Source: Mycobacterium neglectum
GTDB lineage: Bacteria; Actinomycetota; Actinomycetes; Mycobacteriales; Mycobacteriaceae
Assembly (NCBI RefSeq): GCF_002591975.1
Contig: NZ_NVQE01000011.1
Span: 1-64,000, forward strand
Direction of reading: 5' to 3'
Length of the DNA stretch: 64,000 bases
Every line of letters begins with the position of its first letter. Within the stretch, counting starts at the first letter, position 1. Position numbers and translations under genes: made by a program. Below the pieces are notes generated by a model. That model made no database searches and was not told the DNA's origin. It saw only the letters and a list, made by a program, of their open reading frames with translations. Of this stretch, positions 8,309 through 17,298 are shown in pieces.

Positions 8309-8998
8309 CTACAGGGACTTCAGCAATTGCTCCATCGAAGTGATTTCCTCCTGCTGCGACGACGAAATCTGTCGTGCCATGTCGATGGCGGGCCCAAACT
8401 CGCCGTTGTCAATCTCGTTCCGTGCCATCGAGATAGCGCCCCTGTGGTGCTCAATCATCTGGATGAGAAACAGTCGGCTGGCCTCAGTGCTCTTGGCGTT
8501 CTGGAGCGCCGCCATATCATTAGGCGACATCATCCCGTCACCGCTCATCCCCGGCATGCTTCCATGAGCCGGCATCTCGTGCCCGGGCATACTTCCATGC
8601 CCCGGCATCTCATGTCCGGGCATGCCGCTGGTCATCGGAGGCGCGCCGGCAACGCCCCACTGCGTCAACCAGCCTCGCATCGTCTCGATCTCGGGGGCCT
8701 GCGCCGCCTTTATTTCTTGAGCCAGTGAAACGACCCGCGGGTCAATGCCCTCCTTGGCCAGCAGCATGTCACTCATCTCGACCGCCTGCTGATGATGAGG
8801 GATCATGCCCTGGGCGAATGCCACATCAGCGTCGTTGTGCGCCTGCGCGTCGGTTGGGGCTGCGTTCGTTGACGATGGCGCTGATGTCGCAGCCGGGCTC
8901 GCCGATGGCTGAGTACTCGGCTCGGAATTGCTGCAGGCGCCAACGGTGACTAGTACTGCGGCCGCGGCAATCGCGACCGCAATCTGCTTGTTATGCAT
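8309..8998 (-). CDS. DUF305 lipoprotein with Met/His-rich insert
   Basis: The 229-residue protein has a signal peptide with a lipobox-type cysteine (TVGACSNS). Two four-helix DUF305 halves follow, each with an HH motif (QGMIPHHQQAVEM and QMIEHHRGAISMA). Between them is a repetitive insert of MPGHEMPGHGSM-type units, a thioether/imidazole pattern typical of Cu(I) binding. DUF305 proteins are widespread in copper-associated operons. The start is the ATG at 8998; a longer open frame upstream overlaps the promoter. It converges with the histidine kinase (12-base gap) and is divergent from YcnI, sharing a promoter region that carries an ATCTACGG repeat. Confidence 0.85.
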   Translation of the reverse strand: MHNKQIAVAIAAAAVLVTVGACSNSEPSTQPSASPAATSAPSSTNAAPTDAQAHNDADVAFAQGMIPHHQQAVEMSDMLLAKEGIDPRVVSLAQEIKAAQAPEIETMRGWLTQWGVAGAPPMTSGMPGHEMPGHGSMPGHEMPAHGSMPGMSGDGMMSPNDMAALQNAKSTEASRLFLIQMIEHHRGAISMARNEIDNGEFGPAIDMARQISSSQQEEITSMEQLLKSL

Positions 8999-9377
8999 CC
9001 CTCGACCTCTCGTCAATGTGTCCAAGCGGGCGCCGAGCGCGACGAAGCGCATGACGTCCGTACTGTCCACGGTCCGCTCTCGGCATATGCGTCGTCTCGT
9101 TGTTTGATGAAGACTTCGTAAAGGTGGCACCGCCTGCGCGGCGGACGCGCGAAAACCCGACCCGCCGTAGGCCATCTCCACCCATCTACGGTCTTACCCC
9201 GTAGACTGTGCCTCGGTGAGGAAGAGCCCCGGACGCGCTCCGGTAAGCGGTAGCCGATCGCATGTGGGAGTGATGGTGTGGACGCAAGCGGACGTCCGTC
9301 GCTCAAAAGCAATTCTGAACTGAGGCAGGTACTTTCGAAGCCGATTCGAAGACTGCAATCACAAACGGAGGTGGTCT
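8999..9377. other. Divergent promoter region between the DUF305 and YcnI genes
   Basis: These 379 bases hold the second ATCTACGG-N7-CCGTAGA repeat near the middle (9184-9206). An ACGGAGGTGG ribosome-binding site precedes the YcnI GTG. An antisense open frame across it is not supported by any protein motif. I see no other gene. Confidence 0.6.
9184..9206. promoter_or_regulatory. Inverted repeat ATCTACGG-N7-CCGTAGAC, putative operator (copy 2)
   Basis: Arms and 7-base spacer match the repeat at 4694-4716, apart from one terminal base. It is about 185 bases upstream of the DUF305 start on one side and about 170 upstream of YcnI on the other, so one bound repressor could control both. Confidence 0.55.
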
Positions 9378-10088
9378 GTGTTGAAGATTCTTGTGCGCAT
9401 CGTCGGAATATTCATACTCAGCGGCGTGGCGGCACTGCTTGCAAGTCCGTCAGCGGCCGCGCACGTCGACGCCATCCTCGAGGGTGGGGGACCGGGGGAG
9501 ACGGGTCTCATCACACTGCGCGTTCCCGGTGAATCAGCTAACCCCGCCACCACCAAAGTAGAAGTGCGCATTCCCGACGACATTCAGATCCGCACCGTGC
9601 TGGCTCGGCCGGTTCCGGGCTGGAAACTCGATATCACGAAGAAGAAAACCAATCCGCCGATCTACAGAGACGACGGCACGCCCGTTGACGAGGTGGTGAG
9701 TTCGGTGACCTGGACTGCGACGGGCCCGGGAATCCTACCGGGCCAGTTCGACGACTTTGTCCTCGAAGCCGGGCCGCTGCCGGATATCGAGGCTTTGGAC
9801 TTGCCCACGTATCAGACCTTCGTCGACGGGACCACCGACGCCTGGACGGAACCAGTGCCCGAAGGCAGCGACCCGGAATTCCCGGTGCCGTCAGTGAATC
9901 TCGGAGCGAGTTCGGACGGTGCGTCCGGCGGCGGGAGCGCTATGACTTCGGTGATTGCTTGGACCGCTTTAGGTTTCGCAGTGATCGCCGTCGCGCTAGG
10001 GATCTTCTCGATAGACCGGGCCCGACGATCCGCTCATCCCGCGCTTGGTGCTGAGGCGCCTCCCGAGCGCTCCACGACCACAGAATAG
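9378..10088 (+). CDS. YcnI-like (DUF1775) exported copper-binding protein
   Basis: The 236-residue protein starts at a GTG behind a strong ACGGAGGTGG site. A signal peptide ends in SAAAH; if cleaved after AAA, the mature protein begins with His29. YcnI-family domains bind Cu(II) through exactly such an N-terminal His (a mono-histidine brace). The DUF1775 domain spans about 29-150. A C-terminal transmembrane helix (TSVIAWTALGFAVIAVALGIF) and a short cytosolic tail follow, so the domain is anchored outside the membrane. Neighbouring genes are metal-type lipoproteins. A role as copper chaperone or scavenger is inferred from family and context. Confidence 0.85.
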   Translation: MLKILVRIVGIFILSGVAALLASPSAAAHVDAILEGGGPGETGLITLRVPGESANPATTKVEVRIPDDIQIRTVLARPVPGWKLDITKKKTNPPIYRDDGTPVDEVVSSVTWTATGPGILPGQFDDFVLEAGPLPDIEALDLPTYQTFVDGTTDAWTEPVPEGSDPEFPVPSVNLGASSDGASGGGSAMTSVIAWTALGFAVIAVALGIFSIDRARRSAHPALGAEAPPERSTTTE

Positions 10089-10217
10089 CAACGGCCCAAC
10101 GACCGAACATCGTCAGAGATTTGATGGCCTGGGGCGCCTGGTCTTCTTGCGGAAGTGTTGTGCACCAGCGTGAACGCGCCGCGTACTCAAACAACAATCG
10201 GCTGGACGGATTTACAC

Positions 10218-10646
10218 ATGAGTAGAAGCTGTATTTGGCTAAGGGCGAGCGCAATTGGAGCGGCAGTCGCCTTCTTGGCGGCGTGTGGTTCGGAGCCTTC
10301 TGCTCCTAACTCAACTTCTGCTGCGCAGTCGCCCTCCGCGCAGGCCCCTGCGGCGACACCTTCGACGAGTGCTGAGGCGGGGACGGTCGTCGACGTCACC
10401 GTCGATAACGGCGCGGTGACACCCACAAACGCGGTGGTTCAAGCTGTCGCGGGACAGCCGATCATGCTTCAGGTGACCAGCGACGCCGTGGACAGCCTGC
10501 ACGTGCATTCGGTGCCCGAACATGTCTTTGACGTGGCCGCCGCCCCAGACCAGCGCTTCGAGTTCACCGTCGACATCCCCGGTCGCGTCGCCGTGGAGCT
10601 GCACGACTTGCACGTCACAGTCGTCACCATCGAAGTGCGACCTTGA
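10218..10646 (+). CDS. Cupredoxin-like lipoprotein
   Basis: The 142-residue protein has a signal peptide with lipobox FLAAC and a Ser/Pro/Ala-rich linker. Its C-terminal beta-sandwich resembles the cupredoxin_1/EfeO type (VVDVTVDNGAVTPTN, then LHVHSVPEHVFDV). His residues in LHVHSVPEH and VELHDLHVT could bind metal, but the classical blue-copper Cys-His-Met cluster is absent. The ATG at 10218 begins the signal peptide; a longer upstream frame is not signal-like. It overlaps the next membrane-protein gene by four bases, so the two are co-translated. Confidence 0.75.
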   Translation: MSRSCIWLRASAIGAAVAFLAACGSEPSAPNSTSAAQSPSAQAPAATPSTSAEAGTVVDVTVDNGAVTPTNAVVQAVAGQPIMLQVTSDAVDSLHVHSVPEHVFDVAAAPDQRFEFTVDIPGRVAVELHDLHVTVVTIEVRP

Positions 10647-12016
10647 CGAGCGAAGCCGCCGCGGTGACGGTCCTCGCGCACGGCGTAGGCGGATCGACCG
10701 ATCTCCCAGTGCCGTTGTCGTACGCGCTGATTGGAGCCGCCTGGGCGTTGGCTGCGACATTCGCCGTCGTCGCTGTGGCCTGGCGGACGCCGCGTTTCGA
10801 CCCAGCGAAGCCAGGACGCGAGTTACCGGCGTGGGTGACCAACGCCGTCGACTCCACGGTTCTACGATGGATCTTCGCGGCTGCCGCCGCGACCTTCTCG
10901 GTCTGGGTGGTCGTCGCTGCGATCTGGGGACCGCAGGGCAGTGACAATGCCCTACCCGGCGTGTTCTACGTGCTGCTGTGGGTCGGGCTCGTCGCCATCT
11001 CGGTTGTCGTCGGCCCGGTGTGGCGAGTGATATCGCCTGTGCGAACCATGTGGCGACTCTCGCAGGTCGGGCGGCGAAATGCGACGCCAACAGCGGGGCG
11101 GGCGCGGTACCGGCCGCGCTGGGGCTACTGGCCCGCTGTGGTCGGGCTGTTTGCGTTCGTGTGGCTGGAACTAGCGAGTTCCGATCCAGGCTCGCTGACG
11201 GCGATAAAGATCTGGATTCTCATCTACGTCATCGCAATGTTGCTTGGCGCAGCATTGTTTGGAACGACCTGGTTCGCCCGAGCCGACCCGTTCGAGGTGT
11301 ACAGCGTGACCGTCTCGCGGCTGGCACCTTTCAGGAGAAATCGCGCGACAGGACGGATCGTCCTCGGGAATCCACTCGATCATCTGCCGACCATGCCGGT
11401 GCGGCCAGGCACCGTAGCGGTGATGGCGGTGCTCCTCGGATCCACCGCGTTCGACAGTTTCTCGCAGTCCGCTACCTTCAGCAACTTCGTCAATCGCAAC
11501 GCTGCGGCCATTCCTCTGCTCGGAGATACCGCGGGTGGCACGGTGTTGCGAACCGTCGGGCTGTTGCTTTTCGTGCTTGCCGTCGGCGTGACATTCTCCG
11601 GTGCGGCTCGCGCGGCCGCCGGTGTCAGTCGCGAGCGACGCCGTGAGTTACCGGGGCTACTCGCGCACAGTCTCATTCCCATAGTCGTGGGCTACATTTT
11701 CGCGCATTACCTCTCTTATCTCGTCGAGCGGGGCCAGGAGACCATCGTGCGGCTCGGCGACCCGCTGGGCAGGGGCTGGCACCTACTCGGCCTGGACTCC
11801 GGCGACGTGCAGTACTTTCTTTCTCTGAATCCGACCTTGCTGTGGACGATCAAGGTCACCTCCGTGGTCATCGGGCATGTGTTGGCTGTGATCGCCGCGC
11901 ACGACAAGGCATTGCGGGTGCTGCCCGTAGGTCATCAACTGACCGGTCAGCTCGCGATGATGCTGACCATGGTCGGCTATACCTTTGCCGGCCTGTACCT
12001 ACTGTTCGGAGCGTGA
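10643..12016 (+). CDS. Polytopic membrane protein, function unknown
   Basis: The 457-residue protein has roughly ten or more transmembrane segments. It starts at a TTG overlapping the cupredoxin lipoprotein stop (TTGA). The N-terminus contains the motif AHGVGGSTDLPVPL. Related actinobacterial proteins are, as I recall, sometimes labelled fenitrothion hydrolase, a name that rests on weak evidence. Conserved-looking charged or His residues sit in loops (FAHYLSYLVERGQE, GHVLAVIAAHDKAL). The tight coupling to a cupredoxin-like lipoprotein suggests a membrane component of metal handling or electron transfer. No known transporter signature was found. Confidence 0.7.
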   Translation: MTSEAAAVTVLAHGVGGSTDLPVPLSYALIGAAWALAATFAVVAVAWRTPRFDPAKPGRELPAWVTNAVDSTVLRWIFAAAAATFSVWVVVAAIWGPQGSDNALPGVFYVLLWVGLVAISVVVGPVWRVISPVRTMWRLSQVGRRNATPTAGRARYRPRWGYWPAVVGLFAFVWLELASSDPGSLTAIKIWILIYVIAMLLGAALFGTTWFARADPFEVYSVTVSRLAPFRRNRATGRIVLGNPLDHLPTMPVRPGTVAVMAVLLGSTAFDSFSQSATFSNFVNRNAAAIPLLGDTAGGTVLRTVGLLLFVLAVGVTFSGAARAAAGVSRERRRELPGLLAHSLIPIVVGYIFAHYLSYLVERGQETIVRLGDPLGRGWHLLGLDSGDVQYFLSLNPTLLWTIKVTSVVIGHVLAVIAAHDKALRVLPVGHQLTGQLAMMLTMVGYTFAGLYLLFGA

Positions 12017-12152
12017 CCTGAGACCGCGGGAATCGGGACGCGGCATTACCGCCTCGGACAATGCGCCGGAGACGAACTTGGTAGGGACCATCAAGGCAGA
12101 CTCCGGCCGTGGTTCTCAAACCCATGGCAGTGGGCTGGCCTGCGTGCGATGA

Positions 12153-13082
12153 CTATCCAACCGCTGTCAGCGATGCCGCCTCGTGCCACAGACGTGTCGC
12201 GTTGTCACCGTCGAGCGCGTACTTCGCGACCCCGCCGGCACGACCGAGCGTCTCAGCGCGTTCGGTCACCACGTCGGCTTCGTTGTTGTTCTCGAAGTAG
12301 CGCCCCCCGATCCCGTCGACGAGCGGCGAGGCCGCCAACAGAACCGATGTCGCCGCGCCTTGTTCGATGGTCTTCTGAAACTCCTCGGGGGTGCGCAAAC
12401 CACCGGTGTGCTTCTGGAGGCCGGTGGCGATCGCGCCCGGATTCAATGCGTTGGAGACGATTCCGTGGTCGGCCCACCGTGCAGTCACTTCGACGGCCAG
12501 CAGTACGGTCGCCGTCTTCGACTGACCGTAAGCGGTCATCGGATCGTAGGGGCGAAACCGGTAATGGAGGTCGTCGAATACCACAGGCGAGAACAGGTGG
12601 CCCGTGGAACTGACCGACACCACACGCGCGCCGCCAGCCGAGGCGAGAGGCTCCCGAAGTTCAACGACGAGCGCGAAATGGCCAAGGAAGTTGCTCGCGA
12701 ACTGCATCTCACACCCGAGCGCGCTGCGCTGCAGCTCGGGCAGGGCCATGATTCCGGCATTGTTCACCAGAATGTGCAGGGGACCTCTCCACGCCCGCGC
12801 GAATGCCGAAATCGATGCGAGATCGGACAAATCGAGTCGGACCGCCTCGATGGCGTCATTTCCCGTGGCCTGTCTCAGCTCTTCGGCGACTTTATGGCCC
12901 GCGTCGAGTCGACGGACCCCCAGCACGACCTCTGCGCCGGCCGCCGCCAGTGCACGAGCAGTCTCCACGCCCAGTCCGCTCGTCGCGCCAGTGACCACCG
13001 ACCGCTTCCCTGCGAGGTCGACCCCACGAATCACCTCGTCAGCTGTCGACTCGAATCCGAATGGCGTTGTGAACTTCTGCAT
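12153..13082 (-). CDS. Short-chain dehydrogenase/reductase, retinol dehydrogenase-like
   Basis: The 309-residue SDR has a Rossmann motif TGATSGLG at about residue 32, an NNAG motif (ILVNNAGIM) and the catalytic triad regions VSVSST and YGQSK. The extended C-terminal region and the NFLGHF motif match the RDH/WW-oxidoreductase-like group common in mycobacteria. It probably oxidises or reduces a hydrophobic alcohol or ketone with NAD(P). It lies alone between convergent and co-directional neighbours, 54 bases from the alpha/beta hydrolase gene upstream of it, and may be co-transcribed with it. Confidence 0.85.
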   Translation of the reverse strand: MQKFTTPFGFESTADEVIRGVDLAGKRSVVTGATSGLGVETARALAAAGAEVVLGVRRLDAGHKVAEELRQATGNDAIEAVRLDLSDLASISAFARAWRGPLHILVNNAGIMALPELQRSALGCEMQFASNFLGHFALVVELREPLASAGGARVVSVSSTGHLFSPVVFDDLHYRFRPYDPMTAYGQSKTATVLLAVEVTARWADHGIVSNALNPGAIATGLQKHTGGLRTPEEFQKTIEQGAATSVLLAASPLVDGIGGRYFENNNEADVVTERAETLGRAGGVAKYALDGDNATRLWHEAASLTAVG

Positions 13083-13136
13083 TAGCTGATTTTCGTTCCG
13101 TCGTGGGGAATCAGCGCTGTGCCTTGGCCGACCGCA

Positions 13137-14027
13137 TCAGTTCCCCGTCGCGGTGCCGCTCAGTGCTCGCGGCATGAAGTCGCGGATGTATCCGCTGATT
13201 TCCTCGCCGTGAGTTTCCAGTGCGAAGTGGCCGGCGTCGAGAAGGTGGAATTCCCCGTTGGGGAAGTCGCGGCGGAACGCCTCGGCGCCGGGGGCGCCGA
13301 AGATTTCGTCGTTCTTGCCCCAGGTGACCAGCAGCGGAGGCTGGTGGGTGCGGAAGTATTCCTGGAAGGCGGGGTAGCCGTCGAGGTTGAACTGGTAGTC
13401 CCAGAACAGTTGTAGCTGGACAGCGTCGTTGCCCTTGCGATCCAGGCCGAGTTGGTCGAGCTGCCAGGTTTCGGGCGCGATTCGATCGAGCCGATCGGCG
13501 GGTACGCCATGGGTGTACTGCCAGTAGGTGGTTTCGGGGGTGAACTTTTCGCGCACGCCGTCTTCGTTCGCAGCGCGGTCCTTGGCGTGGGCGAACAGGA
13601 TGTCCCAGAACGGGGTGAAGCCTTCCACGTAGGCGTTTCCGCTCTGGGTGATCAGCGCGGTGATCCGTTCGGGCCGTCGGCTCGCGATCCGTAGGCCGAT
13701 CGGCGCGCCATAGTCGTGGATGTAAAGGGCGAACCGGTCGAGACCTAGGTGAGTGATCAGGCCTTCGGTGATCTCGGTGAGGCGATCGAAGCTGTAGGTG
13801 AACTGCGTCGTTGTCGGCATCGCTGAGCGGCCGAATCCGATGTGGTCAGGGGCCACGAGGTGGTATGCGTCAGCCAGGGAGTTGATCAGGTTGCGGAACA
13901 TGTGAGAGCTGGACGGAAAGCCGTGCAGCAGCAGCAACGTGGGGTTGTTCGGATCGCCGGCCTCGCGATAGAACACCTCGAGTCGGTCGATTGTCGCCGT
14001 GTTGTACCGGGTGGCAAAAGCACTCAT
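13137..14027 (-). CDS. Alpha/beta hydrolase, haloalkane dehalogenase/epoxide hydrolase-like
   Basis: The 296-residue protein has the oxyanion motif HGFPSSSHMF and a nucleophile elbow with Asp (YIHDYGAPIGLR) instead of Ser. Asp at this position is the mark of haloalkane dehalogenases and epoxide hydrolases. The late catalytic His is in DAGHFALE. The ATG at 14027 has an AGGTGA site seven bases upstream; a GTG at 14036 is the alternative. Known relatives hydrolyse epoxides, C-halogen bonds or fluoroacetate-like substrates. The substrate here is unknown. Confidence 0.8.
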   Translation of the reverse strand: MSAFATRYNTATIDRLEVFYREAGDPNNPTLLLLHGFPSSSHMFRNLINSLADAYHLVAPDHIGFGRSAMPTTTQFTYSFDRLTEITEGLITHLGLDRFALYIHDYGAPIGLRIASRRPERITALITQSGNAYVEGFTPFWDILFAHAKDRAANEDGVREKFTPETTYWQYTHGVPADRLDRIAPETWQLDQLGLDRKGNDAVQLQLFWDYQFNLDGYPAFQEYFRTHQPPLLVTWGKNDEIFGAPGAEAFRRDFPNGEFHLLDAGHFALETHGEEISGYIRDFMPRALSGTATGN

Positions 14028-14351
14028 TGACGTCACCTATTCGGAAGCTGCCGTCGCGTGCTCGAACCGGCAGGGCAGTGGGCGTGGTGTGCGAGTCGGC
14101 GTTGCCGACGCACTGGAGCCGACCACAGAACCATGCCGGTGCGAATCCGGGATGTACCCCAGTGGTTAAAAAGCTAAGCGGAAAACGGAACGAATGGGCG
14201 TTGAGTGATTGACGCCTGGCGCGCAATCGGAGCGGGCGGTGCCAGGGCGTTCCCAGGACGCGAAACTCGCGCATCGCTGCCAGACCGCGCTGGTCAGATC
14301 TATTGTCTGTGTTCAGTAGCGGAATGGGCTGTGTCAGCGTCTCAACCGGTG
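14028..14351. other. Divergent intergenic region with a hairpin, upstream of the LuxR-type gene
   Basis: These 324 bases separate the hydrolase from the regulator if the regulator starts at 14352; in-frame starts from 14205 on would shorten the gap. A stable dyad lies at 14089-14113 (GTCGGC-GTT-GCCGAC with flanking GTGC/GCAC). It could be an operator or an RNA hairpin. No other gene is apparent. Confidence 0.4.
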
Positions 14352-17174
14352 ATGGGCGGGGGGAACACGTTGACCGGTGATCGGAAACACCCAGCTGGCG
14401 TCACCGGCGTCCTGCTCGGGCGGGCAGCCGAGTGCGCGATGCTCGACAAGCTCGCAACCGACGTCCGCGGAGGCTTCACCGGCACACTGTTGTTCATCGG
14501 CGAACCCGGTGTCGGAAAGACCCGACTGTTGCAGTACATGGCGGACTCAGCTGCCGATGTGACGACGCTATGGATTGTCGGAGCGCAATCGGAGTTGCGA
14601 TTGGGCTTCGCTGCACTGCACCGGCTCGTCATGCCCTATCTCGACCGTCTGGACAGGCTGACCGGCCCGCACCGCAATGCGCTGGAGGTGACGTTCGGCC
14701 TCACCGGGGGACCACCACCGAGCCGACTTCTGGTGAGCCTGGCTGCATTAGCGTTGCTGTCGCACGTCGCCGCGGAGCGGCCGGTGGTCTGCCTGATCGA
14801 CGATGCCCAGTGGCTGGACCAGGAATCGCTTGCCGTTCTGGGATTCATCGCGCGGCGCCTGCACGCCGACCCCATCGGGATGGTGTTCAGCGCCCGCGAA
14901 CACGCCGGCGACCTGATCGCGTTGGACGGATTGGCGACTCGGCGGATCGCAGCACTGGATACGGCGTCGGCTCACAGCATCCTCGACGAAGCCGTTTCCG
15001 GCCCACTGGATCCGCGAGTGTCAGCGCGCGTGATCGACGAGACAGGCGGCAACCCCTTGGCGATGCTGGAGCTTGTCGGGGAACTCAGCGCCGAACAGTT
15101 GGCCGGGCGGTTCCCGTTGCCGCGCCGACTGCCGGTCGGACGCCGGGTTGACGTTCACTTCCTGGCGCAGGTCGCCACACTGTCCCCGGACGCCCGAACC
15201 GTACTACTCGTCGCCGCGGCCTGCGCCGACGACGATCCATTGACCGTGTGGCTAGCCGCTGCGCTGCTAGGTGTAGCTGCGGCAGCGGCCGACCCCGTTG
15301 TGCAGCAAGGGATCCTATCCCTCGAACCGCGCGTCGCGTTCCGGCATCCCCTCATACGCTCGGCGGTGTACGACGGTGCGACCCCCGAGGAGCGCCAGCG
15401 TGTGCACGACGCTCTAGCCACAGTGGCCGTCGGTAACGGTGATGACGACCAGGCCGCCTGGCACCGGGCGGCCGCCGTGACGTCCCCCGACGAGACCATC
15501 GCCGCAGACTTGCAGGCCTCGGCGGAGCGAGCTCAGCGAAGGGGTGGCTACACCATGCAGGCCGCGTTCTTGACGCGCGCGGCTGAGCTGTCGCCCCACA
15601 CCCGAGACCGTGCGCTGCGGTATCTGGCTGCCGCGGAGGCCCACCTGGCGGCCGGTGACGGCCCGCTCGCCGAGGCCTTGCTGGACTTGGCGACTTCGGG
15701 GCACGACGGCGCCGGCATGCACGTCGCGGTGCAGCGCCTGCGCGCAGCGATCTCGGTGTTCTTCTCTCGGCACAAAGACGCGCCCGCCATCCTGTTAGGT
15801 GCGGCGACGAAGGTGGAGCCGGCCGACCTCTCCTTGATCCGGCAGATTCTGTTCGATGCCATGCAAGCCGCAATCGTCGCCCGCCAATACACCAACGGCA
15901 CGACCCTTGAAGAGGTGGCGCATGCGGCGCTCGCTGCCGGGCCGGACCCGCGCCGGCCGCCCAGCGGCATCGACTTGCTTCTGGATGGTTTCGCAACCCG
16001 CATCGCCCGGGGTTACGCCGATGCGGTCCCGCTGCTGCGGGCCGCGGTGGCAATGATGTTCACCGACGAGACGGCTGCTCACGCCGGCATCCCGTCGACG
16101 ATTCTGGGATGGTTCGCCGCCGACGACGTGTGGGACGAGCACGGTCGTCGGGCGATGTTCGAACGCGCCCAAGCAATCGAGCGCCGCCAGGGGGCACTCG
16201 GGGCGATGCGGATCACGCTCGCCGGGCTCTCGACAAGCCAGGCCTGGGCAGGACAGATGGACGATGCCGAGAACAGCTACGGTGAGGCCGCCGAGATCTC
16301 GGCGCTGATCGGGGTGCCGCTTCCCGCTACGACCGGAGTGTTGTTGGAAGTGCGTGCCTGGCAGGGCCGCGAAAGTGAGAGCCGCGCGGTGGCGTCCTCG
16401 ACCGCTGATTGGGGTCGTCAGAAGGGCGCCTCGATTCTCGAGATCTTCGCGCTGATGGGTCTGACCGTTTTGGAACTCGGGCTCGGCCGCTACCCGGAAG
16501 CGCTTCGATGGGGACTGCAGATCTTTCACGATGACCCGCCGGGCTTCGGGAACCGGGTGCTGCCCGAGGTTGTGGAGGCCGGCGTACGTGGCGGCGACCG
16601 AGCCGCTGCTCAAGCGGCGTTGACGCGGCTGACCGAACGCGCGGTCGTCGCTGCCACTCCGTGGGCTCTCGGTCTGCTGGCGAGGTCGCGTGCATTGATG
16701 GCGACCGATGCTGAGGCCGAGGTGCACTACCGGGAAGCGATCAGGCAGCTGGCGGGGACCGCGGTGCGCACCGAACTCGCGCGTGCGCACCTCCTCTATG
16801 GCGAATGGCTTCGTCGTCAGAAACGTCGCCGCGACGCGCATGCACAGCTGGGCACGGCCTATGACATGTTCATGGCGATGGGGGCCGCCGCGTTCGCCGC
16901 CCGTACCGGTGTCGAGCGGCGCGCCGCAGGCGACGCGATGGCGGATGCAGCGGGAGCGCGCAACGCCTTCGGCCTCACACCGCAGGAGGCCCAGGTGGCG
17001 CGCCAAGCTAGCTCCGGCGCGACCAACGCCGAAATCGCGAGTCGACTGTTCATCACGACGTCCACCGTCGAATACCACCTCAGCAAGGTCTTTCGAAAAC
17101 TGGGCATAACCTCCCGCCGACAACTCGCGGCGGCTCTCACCGAAGGCTTGGACGGAGATGCCAGCAGCGAGTGA
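14352..17174 (+). CDS. Large ATP-binding LuxR-family (LAL) transcriptional regulator
   Basis: The 940-residue protein has an N-terminal AAA/NB-ARC-like ATPase domain with Walker A at residues 50-57 (GEPGVGKT) and a Walker B-type VVCLIDDAQWLD. A long helical TPR-like middle follows. The C-terminal LuxR helix-turn-helix reads LTPQEAQVARQA, ITTSTVEYHLSKVF and KLGITSRRQLA. LAL regulators sense a metabolite through the helical region and usually activate nearby catabolic or secondary-metabolism genes. The start is uncertain: GTG 14205, GTG 14331 and TTG 14369 (with a GGGGGGAA site) are in the same frame. The divergent hydrolase is a plausible target. Confidence 0.85.
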   Translation: MGGGNTLTGDRKHPAGVTGVLLGRAAECAMLDKLATDVRGGFTGTLLFIGEPGVGKTRLLQYMADSAADVTTLWIVGAQSELRLGFAALHRLVMPYLDRLDRLTGPHRNALEVTFGLTGGPPPSRLLVSLAALALLSHVAAERPVVCLIDDAQWLDQESLAVLGFIARRLHADPIGMVFSAREHAGDLIALDGLATRRIAALDTASAHSILDEAVSGPLDPRVSARVIDETGGNPLAMLELVGELSAEQLAGRFPLPRRLPVGRRVDVHFLAQVATLSPDARTVLLVAAACADDDPLTVWLAAALLGVAAAAADPVVQQGILSLEPRVAFRHPLIRSAVYDGATPEERQRVHDALATVAVGNGDDDQAAWHRAAAVTSPDETIAADLQASAERAQRRGGYTMQAAFLTRAAELSPHTRDRALRYLAAAEAHLAAGDGPLAEALLDLATSGHDGAGMHVAVQRLRAAISVFFSRHKDAPAILLGAATKVEPADLSLIRQILFDAMQAAIVARQYTNGTTLEEVAHAALAAGPDPRRPPSGIDLLLDGFATRIARGYADAVPLLRAAVAMMFTDETAAHAGIPSTILGWFAADDVWDEHGRRAMFERAQAIERRQGALGAMRITLAGLSTSQAWAGQMDDAENSYGEAAEISALIGVPLPATTGVLLEVRAWQGRESESRAVASSTADWGRQKGASILEIFALMGLTVLELGLGRYPEALRWGLQIFHDDPPGFGNRVLPEVVEAGVRGGDRAAAQAALTRLTERAVVAATPWALGLLARSRALMATDAEAEVHYREAIRQLAGTAVRTELARAHLLYGEWLRRQKRRRDAHAQLGTAYDMFMAMGAAAFAARTGVERRAAGDAMADAAGARNAFGLTPQEAQVARQASSGATNAEIASRLFITTSTVEYHLSKVFRKLGITSRRQLAAALTEGLDGDASSE

Positions 17175-17298
17175 CGTTGACATATTGGCGACTGCGGAAC
17201 TCCGCGGAAGTTCATCGAGTGTCGAGAACGTAGCGGCGGTTCCGTCCTAGGGGATGAGTGGCCACCACGGGCCGCCAGACGACGGAGGAGAAACGACA

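Noticed and set aside
12017..12152. Possible small gene between the membrane protein and the SDR
   Set aside because: No frame with a start, ribosome site and plausible protein was seen in these 136 bases.
14205..14351. N-terminal extension of the LuxR-type regulator
   Set aside because: The frame is open from a GTG at 14205, but the added 49 residues show no conserved features and lack a convincing ribosome-binding site.
15795..17183. Antisense open frame of 462 codons
   Set aside because: It mirrors the LuxR-type gene in GC-rich DNA, has no domain motifs, and the sense strand encodes the Walker and HTH motifs.
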